Assembly: GCA_964556225.1 (NCBI GenBank)
Contig: CAZKVJ010000011.1
Span: 61,151-125,150, forward strand
Length of the DNA stretch: 64,000 nt
DNA from: CAZKVJ01 sp964556225
GTDB taxonomy: Bacteria > Actinomycetota > Acidimicrobiia > Acidimicrobiales > Ilumatobacteraceae
Direction of reading: 5' to 3'
Below the pieces are notes generated by a model, which saw only the letters and a list, made by a program, of their open reading frames with translations, was not told where the DNA came from and did not search any database. This document shows, piece after piece, positions 52,477-61,468 of this stretch (position 1 is the stretch's first letter; every line of letters starts with the position of its first letter). The translations under genes and the position numbers were made by a program.

Positions 52477-53403
52477 TCAGCGGAACGCCGTGCGCGGCCG
52501 CTGGACGAACTCGTACGGGATGCCGTCGGGGTCGCTGATGAACGTGATCCACATGTCCGGCACCGGTGTGCCGGCCAGCTCCACCTCCATCGGCGGGCGG
52601 TCGAAGACGGCGCCGCCGCTGGTGAGCAGCTCGTAGGACGCCCGAGTGTCGTCGACGGCCACGGCCGCCCGGAAGATGCCGGCGTGGTACGGCTCGGTGT
52701 AGTGGTGGCCGTGACCCTCCGGCCGGTGCCACTGGAACAGGCGCACCTCGAAGGGCTCGTCCGGGAGGCGCAGCCGGGCGACCTCGGCGTCGACGTCGGC
52801 CGGGCCGCCGAGGAACCCGGCGTCTGTCAGGTGGGCTCGGTCGAGCAGGTCGAAGCCGAGCAGGTCGTAGAACGGCAGCGAGGCGTCGAGGTCGCGCACC
52901 GTGATCCGCAGGTGGTGCATCTGGTTGGCCCCGGCCTCGATGGAAGGGTCCTCCACCAGCTCGAGGGTGACCTCGCGTGGATCGAGCAGCGTCACGTGGC
53001 GGCCGTCGAGCGGTGAGGCGGCGTCGGCCACCACGGTGCAGCCCATGGCGCTGAGCCGCTCGACCGCGGCGTCGATGCTCGCAACGGCGAACCCGAGCGC
53101 CTTGACGCCCAGCTCGAAGGGATCGGTGGACGGCGCGCCGACGGGCGTGGGATCCATCCACCCCTGCACCTCGATGGCCGGGCTGGTGCGGGGTCCCCGC
53201 CGGTCGTACACGAACGAGCCGATCGAGTGGACGTCGCGGTCCATGCCGAGAATGGCACCCGAGCTCCACTGGTCGGTGGTGCGCATCGTGTTCACCATGC
53301 CGAGCCCCTCGACGAAGAAGTCGCTCACCTCGGCCGCGTCGGCACAGCAGTAGCAGACGTGTAGGAAGCGCCGTGCTGGGCGCGCGATCGCGGGCTCGGT
53401 CAT
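52477..53403 (-). CDS. Two-domain VOC family protein (glyoxalase/extradiol dioxygenase-like)
   Basis: 308 aa with two beta-alpha-beta-beta-beta VOC modules: FLHVCYCCADAAEVSDFFVE ... VTLELVED and MHHLRITVRDLDASLPFYDL ... DPDGIPYEFVQRP. The second half has the likely metal ligands His (MHHLRI), His (TEPYHAGIF) and Glu (PYEFV). Type I extradiol dioxygenases of aromatic catabolism have this size and layout, but a lyase or isomerase is also possible. ATG start supported by TAGACT 8 nt upstream. Confidence 0.87.
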   Translation of the reverse strand: MTEPAIARPARRFLHVCYCCADAAEVSDFFVEGLGMVNTMRTTDQWSSGAILGMDRDVHSIGSFVYDRRGPRTSPAIEVQGWMDPTPVGAPSTDPFELGVKALGFAVASIDAAVERLSAMGCTVVADAASPLDGRHVTLLDPREVTLELVEDPSIEAGANQMHHLRITVRDLDASLPFYDLLGFDLLDRAHLTDAGFLGGPADVDAEVARLRLPDEPFEVRLFQWHRPEGHGHHYTEPYHAGIFRAAVAVDDTRASYELLTSGGAVFDRPPMEVELAGTPVPDMWITFISDPDGIPYEFVQRPRTAFR

Positions 53404-53411
53404 GGGCGGCG

Positions 53412-53417
53412 AGTCTA
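53412..53417 (-). promoter_or_regulatory. -10 hexamer TAGACT, leaderless promoter of the VOC gene
   Basis: On the minus strand TAGACT ends 8 nt before the ATG at 53403; TGTCAAGTT lies directly upstream and overlaps its first bases. Confidence 0.5.
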
Positions 53418-53511
53418 ACTTGACAGGTGTGTCGACACGGGGGGGCGGGTTCGGCCGCCGCTTCGAGGGCCCCGTACCATCGGCTCGCCGCTGAGCGAGG
53501 GGAGCAGTGCT

Positions 53512-54330
53512 GTGTACGACGAGATCCTGTACGAGGTCGACGACCCGGTCGCGGTCATCACGCTGAACCGTCCCGAGGCGCTGAACGCCTGGACGCAGTC
53601 GATGGACGCCCAGATCCGCGATGCCCTCCATCGGGCCAACGCCGACCGCTCCGTCGTCGGGATCGTCATCACGGGTGCCGGCCGGGCGTTCTGCGCCGGT
53701 GCCGACATGAACCTGCTCAACGCCATCGGTGAAGGGTCCGGCGCAGCGCGCGAGGCCGAGGAGGCCCAGCCGTGGGTCCGGGCCGAGGGCGACTTCAACG
53801 GACGCTTCCCGTACCTCATGTCGCTCGACAAGCCGGTGATCGCAGCGGTCAACGGTGCGGTTGCCGGGATGGCGTATCCATTCGTGCTCTGCTGCGACCT
53901 GCGCGTGGTCACCCCGAACGCGCTGTTCCTGACCGCGTTCGCCCAGCGCGGCCTCATCGCCGAGTGGGGGCTGAGCTGGCTGCTGCCGCGGCTCGTGGGC
54001 CCCGGCGTGGCGCTCGACCTGCTGCTCTCGTCCCGCAAGGTCGGGGGTGAGGAGGCCCACGCGCTCGGGCTCGCCAACTACCTCGTGGCACCCGACGAGC
54101 TGCTCGGCTTCTGTCGCGAGTACGTGGAGAACCTGGCCCGCACGTCGTCGCCGGCGTCGATGGCGGTCATGAAGCGCCAGGTGTACGAGCAGCTCCACCG
54201 GGGTCTCGGCGCGGCGGAGCACGAGTCGCAGCGCCTGATGGTCGAGAGCTTCGCCCGCCCCGACTTCCGCGAGGGTGTGCGTTCGTTCATCGAGAAGCGC
54301 CCGCCTCGCTTCGAGCGGCTCGGCGACTGA
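53512..54330 (+). CDS. Enoyl-CoA hydratase/isomerase family (crotonase)
   Basis: 272 aa. PVAVITLNRPEALNAWTQSM, GAGRAFCAGADMNLLNAIGE, PVIAAVNGAVAGMAYPFVLC and FAQRGLIAEWGLSWLLPRLV. As in the 33368 gene, the proximal Glu is missing (MAYPFV) and the distal Glu (AEWGLSW) is kept. The GTG start follows GAGGGGAG by about 8 nt, and TACCAT lies further upstream. Third crotonase in the window besides MenB, consistent with a beta-oxidation-like region. Confidence 0.9.
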   Translation: MYDEILYEVDDPVAVITLNRPEALNAWTQSMDAQIRDALHRANADRSVVGIVITGAGRAFCAGADMNLLNAIGEGSGAAREAEEAQPWVRAEGDFNGRFPYLMSLDKPVIAAVNGAVAGMAYPFVLCCDLRVVTPNALFLTAFAQRGLIAEWGLSWLLPRLVGPGVALDLLLSSRKVGGEEAHALGLANYLVAPDELLGFCREYVENLARTSSPASMAVMKRQVYEQLHRGLGAAEHESQRLMVESFARPDFREGVRSFIEKRPPRFERLGD

Positions 54331-54336
54331 CGGGCG

Positions 54337-54981
54337 TCACCCCCAGGCGGCGAGCACGTCGTCGGCGGTGACGACGGTGGCGATCATCGCCAGCGTGTGC
54401 TCGAGCACGGCGTCGGCGTACTCCTTCGGCAGTCCGACGACGGCGTCGCGCACCACCACCACCTGGTAGCCGAGGTCGACGGCGCTCAGCGCGGCACCCA
54501 TGATGCCGACGTTCACTGAGACGCCCATGAGCACGATCGTGCCGATTCGGAGGTTGCGCAGCACGGCGTCGAGCTCGGTGCCGGTGAACGGCGTCATGCC
54601 GTGCATCCGTGGGATCTCGATGTCGCTCGGCTGCGCGTCGAGCTCGTCGGCCAGCGCCACCCCGGGGCGGCCGATGTCGACGGGGCCGTAGCCCACCTCG
54701 GCGCGGCGCTTGGACGCGATCGCCGCGATCCGGCAGTTGATCGCCTGACCCGCGCCGTCGGGGCGCTCCCGCATCGTGGCGTGCACGACGCGCACACCGT
54801 GGTGGCGAGCGGCTCGGCAGACCCGGCCGGCGACGTCGAGCAGGCCGGCCTCGCGCACCGCGACGGGCAGCGCCGGCAGGACGGCGTCCTCGCCGACGAT
54901 GCCCTTCTGGAGCTCCATGGTGAGGACGGCGCAGGCGTCCGGGGCCACGAGCCGGCGGAGGCGCTCGTTCGGTGCGGGCAT
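54337..54981 (-). CDS. Isochorismatase-fold protein lacking the cysteine hydrolase triad
   Basis: 214 aa. Overall pattern of the isochorismatase-like superfamily (CAVLTMELQKGIVGEDAVLP; GVSVNVGIMGAALSAVDLGY). The triad of cysteine hydrolases is lost: Asp is Glu23 (TMELQ), the Lys position in PRMHGMTPFTGTEL is Met/Arg, and the Cys is Gly159 (SVNVGIM). True isochorismatases (EntB, PhzD) also lack the Cys, so hydrolysis of a vinyl ether substrate is conceivable; otherwise it is a pseudoenzyme. It ends 6 nt from the convergent crotonase stop. Confidence 0.85.
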   Translation of the reverse strand: MPAPNERLRRLVAPDACAVLTMELQKGIVGEDAVLPALPVAVREAGLLDVAGRVCRAARHHGVRVVHATMRERPDGAGQAINCRIAAIASKRRAEVGYGPVDIGRPGVALADELDAQPSDIEIPRMHGMTPFTGTELDAVLRNLRIGTIVLMGVSVNVGIMGAALSAVDLGYQVVVVRDAVVGLPKEYADAVLEHTLAMIATVVTADDVLAAWG

Positions 54982-55028
54982 CGGACGGGGGACGGTACCA
55001 TGCCGCCCGGCTCGAGCGAGGGGGTCCT

Positions 55029-55889
55029 GTGGCGGCGAAGCGTGACATCCGCGAGGTGCCGCCCGAGGAGCACTGGGCGGAGTTCGAGCGGGCCTGGACG
55101 ACGCTGCTCAGCTACCGCTACCTGGGGAAGGGCACGCCCCATCTCGACCTGGGGGTCGAGCGCGAGGTGATGGCGCTGCGCCACGACATGCGCAACCCGT
55201 CCGGCGGGATCCTGGCCGCGCCCCTGTGCATCGCCTCGCCGGAGCCGTGGTGGCTCGACGACGACTGCGTGCCTGCCCCGGTGACGATGTCCTACGCGGT
55301 GATCGACCCGGCGCAAGACGTGCGCCGGATCGAGGTGCTGCGCGAGGTGATCAGCATCGGCCGGCAGATGGGCTTCAGCCGCTCGCGCATCGTCGATGCC
55401 GATGACCACGCCCGGCTCATCGCGCTCTCGACGGGCAGCGGGGTGAGCCTCGGCGGGGTGCCGCCCGGCTTCGAGCCGGTCGACAACCCGGTGTTCGAGC
55501 TCGACGACTCGCCGGCGCTGCCCCCGCTGCGCGACGTCTTCGGTGTGGTGCCGGCGGAGGGTGGCGTGCAGATCGTCGAGGTCACGCCCGAGCTGGCGGC
55601 GCCCCACGGCGCGCTGCACATCGGCCCGCTGAACGTCGCGCTGGAGGCCGCGGCCCTCGACGAGATCGAGCGGGTGGCCGGCACGGCCGACGTCCAGGTC
55701 GAGCACTGGACCGTGCTGATGGTCAAGCCGGGCGAGGTCGGCCCGTTCAGGGTCTCGGCGACGGTGGCGGGTGGCTCACCGGAGCGTATCGGCGTCGAGG
55801 CGACGATGATCGACGAGGGTCGCAACGGGCGGATCGTCGCCACGGCGTCGGCGACGTTCCGTCGCAGCGGTGCCGGTCAGGGCAGGTAG
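55029..55889 (+). CDS. Hotdog/thioesterase-like protein, probably two domains
   Basis: 286 aa. The C-terminal half GALHIGPLNVALEAAALDEI ... VEHWTVLMVKPGEVGPFRVS ... ATMIDEGRNGRIVATASATF follows the PaaI-like hotdog pattern (helix carrying G.L....AL.EA, then long strands). The N-terminal half (DMRNPSGGILAAPLCIASPE) looks like a second, diverged copy. Such double hotdogs act on acyl-CoA esters, which fits the neighbours, but the catalytic residue is not clear. GTG start; an in-frame ATG at 54972 would run into the divergent gene. Confidence 0.7.
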   Translation: MAAKRDIREVPPEEHWAEFERAWTTLLSYRYLGKGTPHLDLGVEREVMALRHDMRNPSGGILAAPLCIASPEPWWLDDDCVPAPVTMSYAVIDPAQDVRRIEVLREVISIGRQMGFSRSRIVDADDHARLIALSTGSGVSLGGVPPGFEPVDNPVFELDDSPALPPLRDVFGVVPAEGGVQIVEVTPELAAPHGALHIGPLNVALEAAALDEIERVAGTADVQVEHWTVLMVKPGEVGPFRVSATVAGGSPERIGVEATMIDEGRNGRIVATASATFRRSGAGQGR

Positions 55890-56770
55890 CGCTCGCCGAA
55901 GCCCTGCACGAACTCGAGGGCGCGCGGGTGCCGGCCGCCGGGTCCGGACACGACGATCCAGGTGGCGCCCAGCTCGTGCAGCGCGCCGAGGGCGTCGCGA
56001 TGGCGCTCGACGTCGGCGTCGAGGTCGTGGATCGAAGGGTCCGTGTAGGCGATCGTGATGTCGAGCGAGGCGAACCGGTCACCGGCCAGCTCCTCGAGCT
56101 GGCGAAGGCGCCGGCGAAGGTCGTCGAGCGACGCCAGGGCCGGGGTCCGCACGGTGGACGAGGCGACGGCCCCGGTGAGGGGCATCCAGCCCTGCGCCTG
56201 GGTCGCGACACGCTGCAGCGTCCGGGTGGCGTTGCCACCGATCCAGATGGGGATCGGCTGGCGGACGGGACGCGGCCGGCCGATGGTGCCCCGGCAGCTG
56301 AAGTGGGTGCCGTCGTAGTCGAACGGCTCGCCCGACCAGTACCTCGGCAACAGCTCGAGCGCCTCGTCGAACAGCGCGTTGCGCTCGTCGAAGTCGACGC
56401 CGAGGGCGAAGAACTCCGACTTCAGGTACCCGGTCCCGACGCCGAGCACGAACCGCCCGTCCGACAGCCGGTCGAGCGTGGCCGCGGTCTTGGCGAGCAG
56501 CGACGGGTTCCGGTACGCCATCACGGAGAGGTACGTGAGCAGCGTCAGGCGCGACGTGACGGCGGCGACGTGGGAGAGGGCGACGAAGGGGTCGAGGCTC
56601 TGGTGGCCGCCGGCCTCGAGCCACCGCACGTTCGGTGCCGGGTGCTCCGTGAACGAGAACCCGGCCCAGCCGGCCCGTTCGGCGGCGACGGCGAGCTCGG
56701 CGACGGGACCGGCGTCGAGCATGTCGCCCTGCGTGCCGTGCAGGTCGGGGTACTGGAAGATGAACTGCAT
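55877..56770 (-). CDS. LLM class oxidoreductase, probably F420-dependent
   Basis: 297 aa TIM barrel: AERAGWAGFSFTEHPAPNVR, LLTYLSVMAYRNPSLLAKTA, LDRLSDGRFVLGVGTGYLKS, RPVRQPIPIWIGGNATRTLQ. The GRFVLGVGTG.L and PIWIGG motifs are standard for the F420-dependent LLM families; F420 synthesis genes are in the window. Probably an oxidoreductase of the nearby catabolic set; substrate unknown. It overlaps the convergent hotdog-like gene by 13 nt. Confidence 0.9.
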   Translation of the reverse strand: MQFIFQYPDLHGTQGDMLDAGPVAELAVAAERAGWAGFSFTEHPAPNVRWLEAGGHQSLDPFVALSHVAAVTSRLTLLTYLSVMAYRNPSLLAKTAATLDRLSDGRFVLGVGTGYLKSEFFALGVDFDERNALFDEALELLPRYWSGEPFDYDGTHFSCRGTIGRPRPVRQPIPIWIGGNATRTLQRVATQAQGWMPLTGAVASSTVRTPALASLDDLRRRLRQLEELAGDRFASLDITIAYTDPSIHDLDADVERHRDALGALHELGATWIVVSGPGGRHPRALEFVQGFGERYLP

Positions 56771-56829
56771 CCGTCTCCCTCGCGTTGGTGGCCGGCGACC
56801 CTACCCGCGGGCGCTCCACCGCCGGCCGC

Positions 56830-56835
56830 TACGGT
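56830..56835 (+). promoter_or_regulatory. -10 hexamer TACGGT, leaderless promoter of the SnoaL-like gene
   Basis: TACGGT ends 7 nt before the GTG at 56843, the same arrangement as at 33355. Confidence 0.5.
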
Positions 56836-56842
56836 CCCGCTG

Positions 56843-57295
56843 GTGGACATCGGCGCCGTCATCGCTCGCGAGGCCATCCGCGACCTGGTCGCTCGCTACA
56901 ACGCGTACGGCGACGCCGGTCGCTTCGAGCAGCTCTTCGCGCTGTTCACCGACGACGTGGTGATGGAGACCGGTCCGGCGGGCGGCGAGCTGACGGTCCA
57001 CGAAGGGCGCGACGCGGTGGCGCGCATCTTCACGGGCACCAGGGACCGGGTCGCCGGTCGGGCGGGCGACGGGGGTCCGGGGTATGTGCGCCACTTCACG
57101 GCCACGCACCAGATCGACCTCGTCGACGACGACCACGCCACGGGGCGCTGCTACTTCGCCGTGATCATGGACGGCGGGCTCGACCACTGGGGGCGCTACA
57201 TCGACCGATATCGCCGGGTCGGCGAGCAGTGGCGCTTCGAGCATCGGCGCGTCCTCGTGGACGGGTACTCCGAGTCGAGCTGGTTCGCCGGCTAG
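56843..57295 (+). CDS. SnoaL-like/NTF2-fold protein
   Basis: 150 aa. REAIRDLVARYNAYGDAGRF, FALFTDDVVMETGPAGG, RHFTATHQIDLVDDDHATGR and YIDRYRRVGEQWRFEHRRVL are the classic cone-shaped SnoaL_4 pattern (steroid isomerase, dehydratase or dioxygenase small-subunit fold). An Asp (DD near residue 38) and His residues line the pocket. A delta-isomerase or hydratase-type step in the neighbouring catabolism is plausible but unproven. Confidence 0.85.
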   Translation: MDIGAVIAREAIRDLVARYNAYGDAGRFEQLFALFTDDVVMETGPAGGELTVHEGRDAVARIFTGTRDRVAGRAGDGGPGYVRHFTATHQIDLVDDDHATGRCYFAVIMDGGLDHWGRYIDRYRRVGEQWRFEHRRVLVDGYSESSWFAG

Positions 57296-57302
57296 CGGAC
57301 TC

Positions 57303-58844
57303 GTGGTCACGACCCGCCACCTCGTCGTCGTCGCCGCCGTCGCCGCCGGCGTCGCCGGGGTGCTCGCCGCCTGGCGACTGCACGACGGGCTGGCCATGGT
57401 GGGCGACTCGGGATCGTACCTGGCCGGCGCGTCGGGCTTCGGCGAGGGGCGGTGGTTCCGGACCCCGCTGGTGCCGTCGTTCTCCGAGCATCCGCTGCTC
57501 GACACCGTCGCCGACGCCGGCTGGTCGCCGTACGCCGACTTCGGCCTCGGGCTGCCGGTGACGATCGCCATCGTCGCCGTGGCGGCGCCGCTGCGGATCG
57601 CCGCAGGTGCCGTCAACGTGGTCGCCATCGCCGCGATCGCGGCTGGTGTGGTCGTGGGGCCCTGGACGCCCCGCCGGCACGGTGAGCTGTGGGCTCGCGC
57701 CGTCCTCGCGGTCGCGCTGAGCTGCTGGCCGATCCTGCGGTTCACGGGCGTGGGGGTGCTGTCGGAGCCCCTGTTCTGTGCCGCAGCGGTGGGGCTGGCG
57801 ATCGTGCTGGCGCGGATGCGGGCCCCGACGCCGCGGTGGCTGCTGGCCGCGGGCGCGCTGGCGGTGCTGATGGGGCTGACCCGCTTCGTCGGCCCTGCCG
57901 TCGCCGTGGTGGCGGCGGTGCTGCTGGTCCAGCGCGGCCTGTCGTGGCGCAAGGGGCTGGCCTGGGGGGCGCTCACCGCGGCGGTGCCGGTCGTGGCGGC
58001 GGCGGCGGCGACCGGTCCGGGCGGATCGCGCGTCGTGCGCTTCCACGACCGCGGGCTCGACGACGTCTTCTTCCTGGCGCGCGGTGTCGGGGGCTGGTTC
58101 GAGGCGGGGATGGGCGATCAGACGGCGACGCTGCTGCGCGCCAGCTTCGACCCGTCGCTCGTGGACTGGGCGGTCGCCGCAGGGGCGATGGTGGGCGCCG
58201 TGGCCGTGGTGTGGTGGTGGCTGCGCCCGCCGTGGACGCGGACCCGCTCCCAGCTGGAGCCGGCGCTCGTGCTGGCGACTGCGCTGGTGGTGGTGGTGGT
58301 GCCGTCGATGTTCCTGCTCGACGCCATCCTCAAGCTGGAGAACCGGATCCTGATGCCGTCGGGCGTGCTGGTGATCGGCGCCGGGGGGTGGTGGCTGGCC
58401 CGGCGAGCCCGGACGCTGGTGGCCCTCGGTGGGGTGGCGCTGTGGGCCGTCGTGGCGACCCACCCGTGGGCCTGGCTCGAGCGTCCGTCCCCGTCCCGGC
58501 CCACCGCGCTCACCGATGCGGTCGCCGGGCTCGACGTGCCCTACGTGGTGACGAACCTCGCCGACCACGTGTGGTGGCACACCGGGGTGCCGGCCGCCTA
58601 CCTGCCGACCGGGTACCACAACCGCTCCGAGCGCGTCGACGACCCGGTCCCCATCGTCGCGGCGCTGCCGTGCGCGCTGGCCCGCACCGGCGGGGCGATC
58701 GTGATCGACGCCGGCGCGCTGGTGGTCCCGGCCGTGGCCGATCAGCTGGCGGTCGATGTCGCGGCGGGCCGCTACGAGGCGGAGGAGCTGGCGCCCGGCG
58801 TGGTCGCCTACTGGCCGACGGGGCTGGACTGCGCCTCGGGCTGA
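57303..58844 (+). CDS. Polytopic membrane protein, GT-C-like
   Basis: 513 aa with 10-11 helices. The first outer loop GLAMVGDSGSYLAGASGFGE contains the acidic residue typical of GT-C glycosyltransferases (E/D after TM1), followed by TRFVGPAVAVVAAVLLVQRG and an Arg-rich loop before a long outer C-terminal domain. It likely uses lipid-phosphate sugars for glycans or protein modification, but this is by topology only. The GTG start is 7 nt after the SnoaL-like gene. Its 3' end overlaps the convergent acyltransferase gene by 37 nt. Confidence 0.78.
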   Translation: MVTTRHLVVVAAVAAGVAGVLAAWRLHDGLAMVGDSGSYLAGASGFGEGRWFRTPLVPSFSEHPLLDTVADAGWSPYADFGLGLPVTIAIVAVAAPLRIAAGAVNVVAIAAIAAGVVVGPWTPRRHGELWARAVLAVALSCWPILRFTGVGVLSEPLFCAAAVGLAIVLARMRAPTPRWLLAAGALAVLMGLTRFVGPAVAVVAAVLLVQRGLSWRKGLAWGALTAAVPVVAAAAATGPGGSRVVRFHDRGLDDVFFLARGVGGWFEAGMGDQTATLLRASFDPSLVDWAVAAGAMVGAVAVVWWWLRPPWTRTRSQLEPALVLATALVVVVVPSMFLLDAILKLENRILMPSGVLVIGAGGWWLARRARTLVALGGVALWAVVATHPWAWLERPSPSRPTALTDAVAGLDVPYVVTNLADHVWWHTGVPAAYLPTGYHNRSERVDDPVPIVAALPCALARTGGAIVIDAGALVVPAVADQLAVDVAAGRYEAEELAPGVVAYWPTGLDCASG

Positions 58845-61447
58845 GGGCTGGTGGCGCCACCGTCGGCTCGGCACCGGTCAAGGTCGAGGTGTCGATCGCC
58901 GGCGTCGCCCACGAGGCAGCCCGACCGGCGCATCGCCCGTTCGAGCTTCGCCAGCCGCTCCGTCAGCTCGGGCACGAGCGAGGTCCGGGCGATGTACGCC
59001 ATCACGTCCGCAGCCGGATGGACCCCGTCGGGCCGTTCACGCCGGCCGGCCTCGGTGCGCGGGTCGGACCAATACGCGGCGTACGGCACCTCTCCGACCG
59101 CAGCCCAGCGCTCGTCCCACCGGTCGATCTGGGCGTTCCACGCGGCGATCATCTCGGGCTCGTCGCCGAGCCCATCCGGCCCGGTGTCGATGTCCGGTGC
59201 TTCGAGCACGAGGATCGGTAGGCCCCGGTCCGCGACCGTCTCGAGCATCCCCTCCAGCTCGGCGTCGTGCCACTCGACGTAGCGCGCGCTGCCGGGCAGG
59301 TGCCAGGCGTCGTCGCCGGGGAGCTGCATCGGCCACTGCTCGGACGCGCCGGCCACGATCAGAAGGGCGTCGGGCTCGTACGCCGTGAGCCAGGTCGGCC
59401 ATTGCACGTCCCACGCCGGGCAGTAGTCGGTGGTGCGGGTCTCGGTCGCGGTGGGCTGGATGCCGGCGGTGCGCACCACCGGGCAGGCGAGGACGCCGGC
59501 GGCGACCACCTCGATGCGCCCGTCTGCGCCGGCCGCCAGCCCCGCGGCAACGCTGCGCGCCGTGGAGTCGCCGACCACGAGCCACCTGGTGGGCCGCGCG
59601 ACCCGTGCCTCGGCGTGCTCTGCCGCGGCGCTGGCGACCGCCGAGGCCAGCGCATCGACGTCGGCGGTGGTGACGACCTCCGGCCGGCTCGTCGCCGCCG
59701 TGGCCAGGGCCGATGCCGCCGCGTCAGCGGCGGGTCCGGCATCGTGGAGGAAGGCGGGTGGGTCGAGGGCGTCGAGCACCTCGACGGTGACGCCGAGCTC
59801 CGCCAGGCGCACGGACGCCGGGCCATCGACCGCGAGGTCGTCGAGCGGTGACGCCGCGGCGAGGCGATAGGGCACCCGCTCCATCGGCCCCATGCCAGCG
59901 ACGACGGCATCCGGGGCGACCTCTCCGACGGCTCGGACCCACGTGGTCCGGAAGTCCGGGCACGTCACGGTGCGGGGCGCGCCCGCTTCGACCAGCTCGA
60001 CGGCGCGGTACACCGGGCACGACGGATCGGCGCGGTCGACCACCACGGCCGCGGCGCCGGCGCGCGCCAGCGCATCGCGCAGCGCGCCCGCCAGGCCGGC
60101 GTCGCTGCCGACCACGAGGATCGTCGGCGCTGGCGGTGGAGCGCTCAGGGCCGGCGCCGCTGGTGGGAGATCGAGCACGCCGGCACCCTCGGTGGCGGCC
60201 AGTGCGTCGGCCGGCTGTGGGGCCGGGGTGCTCGGCGGGGTGAGCAGCACCGGGGCGGTCGACTCGTCGATCAGCGCGGCCTCTGCGGGAGGTGCGGCCG
60301 GGCGGGGCAGCACCAGCGTGGCGGTGGCGACGACCAGCATGGCGGTGGCGAACGAGGCCACCGCCACCGGTACCGTTCGGGGCCACCGGCGTTCGCGGAC
60401 CGGCCGCTCGAGGAACCGGTGCGAGATCACCGCCACGGCGCCGGTGAGCGCGACCAGCACGACGAAGCGGGGGACGCCGTCGAACCCGAGCCGAGCCGGC
60501 GTGAGCCACACGAAGATCGGCCAGTGGAACAGGTAGAGGCCATAGCTGACCTGACCGATGGCGACGAGCGGTCCCCACGAGAGGAGCCAGCGGGCCGGAC
60601 CGGGGACGATGGCGGCGGCGACCAGCACGGCGGACAGCCCGGCGAAACCCGTGAGGCCGCCGTGGTACAGCCATCCGTCGCCCTGGCGGGTGGTGATGCT
60701 GAGGCCGACGATGGCCCCGAGCGCCACGAGCCCGGCGAGGGAGAGCGCTCGGGTCGACCCGCTGGGGCGGTGCCGGCGCGCCAGCCACGCGCCACCCGCG
60801 CAGGCGAGCACGGCACCGCCGAGCAGCTCGCCGGCGCGGGTGTCGGTGCCGTAGTAGACGCGGTCGGCGTCGTCGAGCAGGCGGGACAGCGCCATCGAGG
60901 CGGCTGCCAGCCCGGCGAGCACCAGGCCGAGGCCCCGACGGCGCAGGCCGAGCCATGCCAGGCCCGCGATCAGCAACGGGAACAAGAGGTAGAACTGCTC
61001 CTCGATCGCCAGCGACCAGAAGTGCAGCACGGGGCTCGGCGCGTTGAACAGCTCGGCGTAGGACTGGTCGGCCGCCACGAAGCGCCAGTTCGCGACGTAC
61101 GCCAGCGCCGCGACCACGTCGCCGTGCACGGCGGCCGCACCGGACGGTCCGGCCAGCCACGGCCCGAGCGCGGCGACGACGGCCAGGCAGACCAGCGACG
61201 CCGGGGCGAGCCGGCGGACCCGACGGCTCCAGAAGCGCCGCAGCGAGACCCGGCCTGGTGCGCTCGGGTCGGCGATCTCGGCAAGGAGCAGGCCGGTGAT
61301 GAGGAACCCCGACAGCGTGAAGAAGACCGACACCCCGAGGAACCCGCCCGGCATCCACCCGAGGCCGCTGTGGAACACGAGCACGAGCGCGACGGCGACG
61401 GCGCGCATGCCGTCGATGCCAGCGTGGTACTGCCGCTCGCCGCCCAT
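58808..61447 (-). CDS. OafA/YrhL-type membrane acyltransferase with C-terminal SGNH domain
   Basis: 879 aa. Acyltransferase 3 domain with ~10 helices: YHAGIDGMRAVAVALVLVFH (catalytic His in VFHSG), GVSVFFTLSGFLITGLLLAE and FWSRRVRRLAPASLVCLAVV. After TM11 and a ~250-residue Pro/Ala-rich outer region comes an SGNH-like domain: PTRWLVVGDSTARSVAAGLA with the Ser, then DGVHPAADVMAYIARTSL with Asp and His. Such proteins O-acetylate surface polysaccharides. ATG start supported by TAGCGT 6 nt upstream. Confidence 0.92.
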   Translation of the reverse strand: MGGERQYHAGIDGMRAVAVALVLVFHSGLGWMPGGFLGVSVFFTLSGFLITGLLLAEIADPSAPGRVSLRRFWSRRVRRLAPASLVCLAVVAALGPWLAGPSGAAAVHGDVVAALAYVANWRFVAADQSYAELFNAPSPVLHFWSLAIEEQFYLLFPLLIAGLAWLGLRRRGLGLVLAGLAAASMALSRLLDDADRVYYGTDTRAGELLGGAVLACAGGAWLARRHRPSGSTRALSLAGLVALGAIVGLSITTRQGDGWLYHGGLTGFAGLSAVLVAAAIVPGPARWLLSWGPLVAIGQVSYGLYLFHWPIFVWLTPARLGFDGVPRFVVLVALTGAVAVISHRFLERPVRERRWPRTVPVAVASFATAMLVVATATLVLPRPAAPPAEAALIDESTAPVLLTPPSTPAPQPADALAATEGAGVLDLPPAAPALSAPPPAPTILVVGSDAGLAGALRDALARAGAAAVVVDRADPSCPVYRAVELVEAGAPRTVTCPDFRTTWVRAVGEVAPDAVVAGMGPMERVPYRLAAASPLDDLAVDGPASVRLAELGVTVEVLDALDPPAFLHDAGPAADAAASALATAATSRPEVVTTADVDALASAVASAAAEHAEARVARPTRWLVVGDSTARSVAAGLAAGADGRIEVVAAGVLACPVVRTAGIQPTATETRTTDYCPAWDVQWPTWLTAYEPDALLIVAGASEQWPMQLPGDDAWHLPGSARYVEWHDAELEGMLETVADRGLPILVLEAPDIDTGPDGLGDEPEMIAAWNAQIDRWDERWAAVGEVPYAAYWSDPRTEAGRRERPDGVHPAADVMAYIARTSLVPELTERLAKLERAMRRSGCLVGDAGDRHLDLDRCRADGGATSPQPEAQSSPVGQ

Positions 61448-61453
61448 GAGCAG

Positions 61454-61459
61454 ACGCTA
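61454..61459 (-). promoter_or_regulatory. -10 hexamer TAGCGT, leaderless promoter of the acyltransferase gene
   Basis: On the minus strand TAGCGT ends 6 nt before the ATG at 61447. Confidence 0.5.
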
Positions 61460-61468
61460 TCCGGGCGC

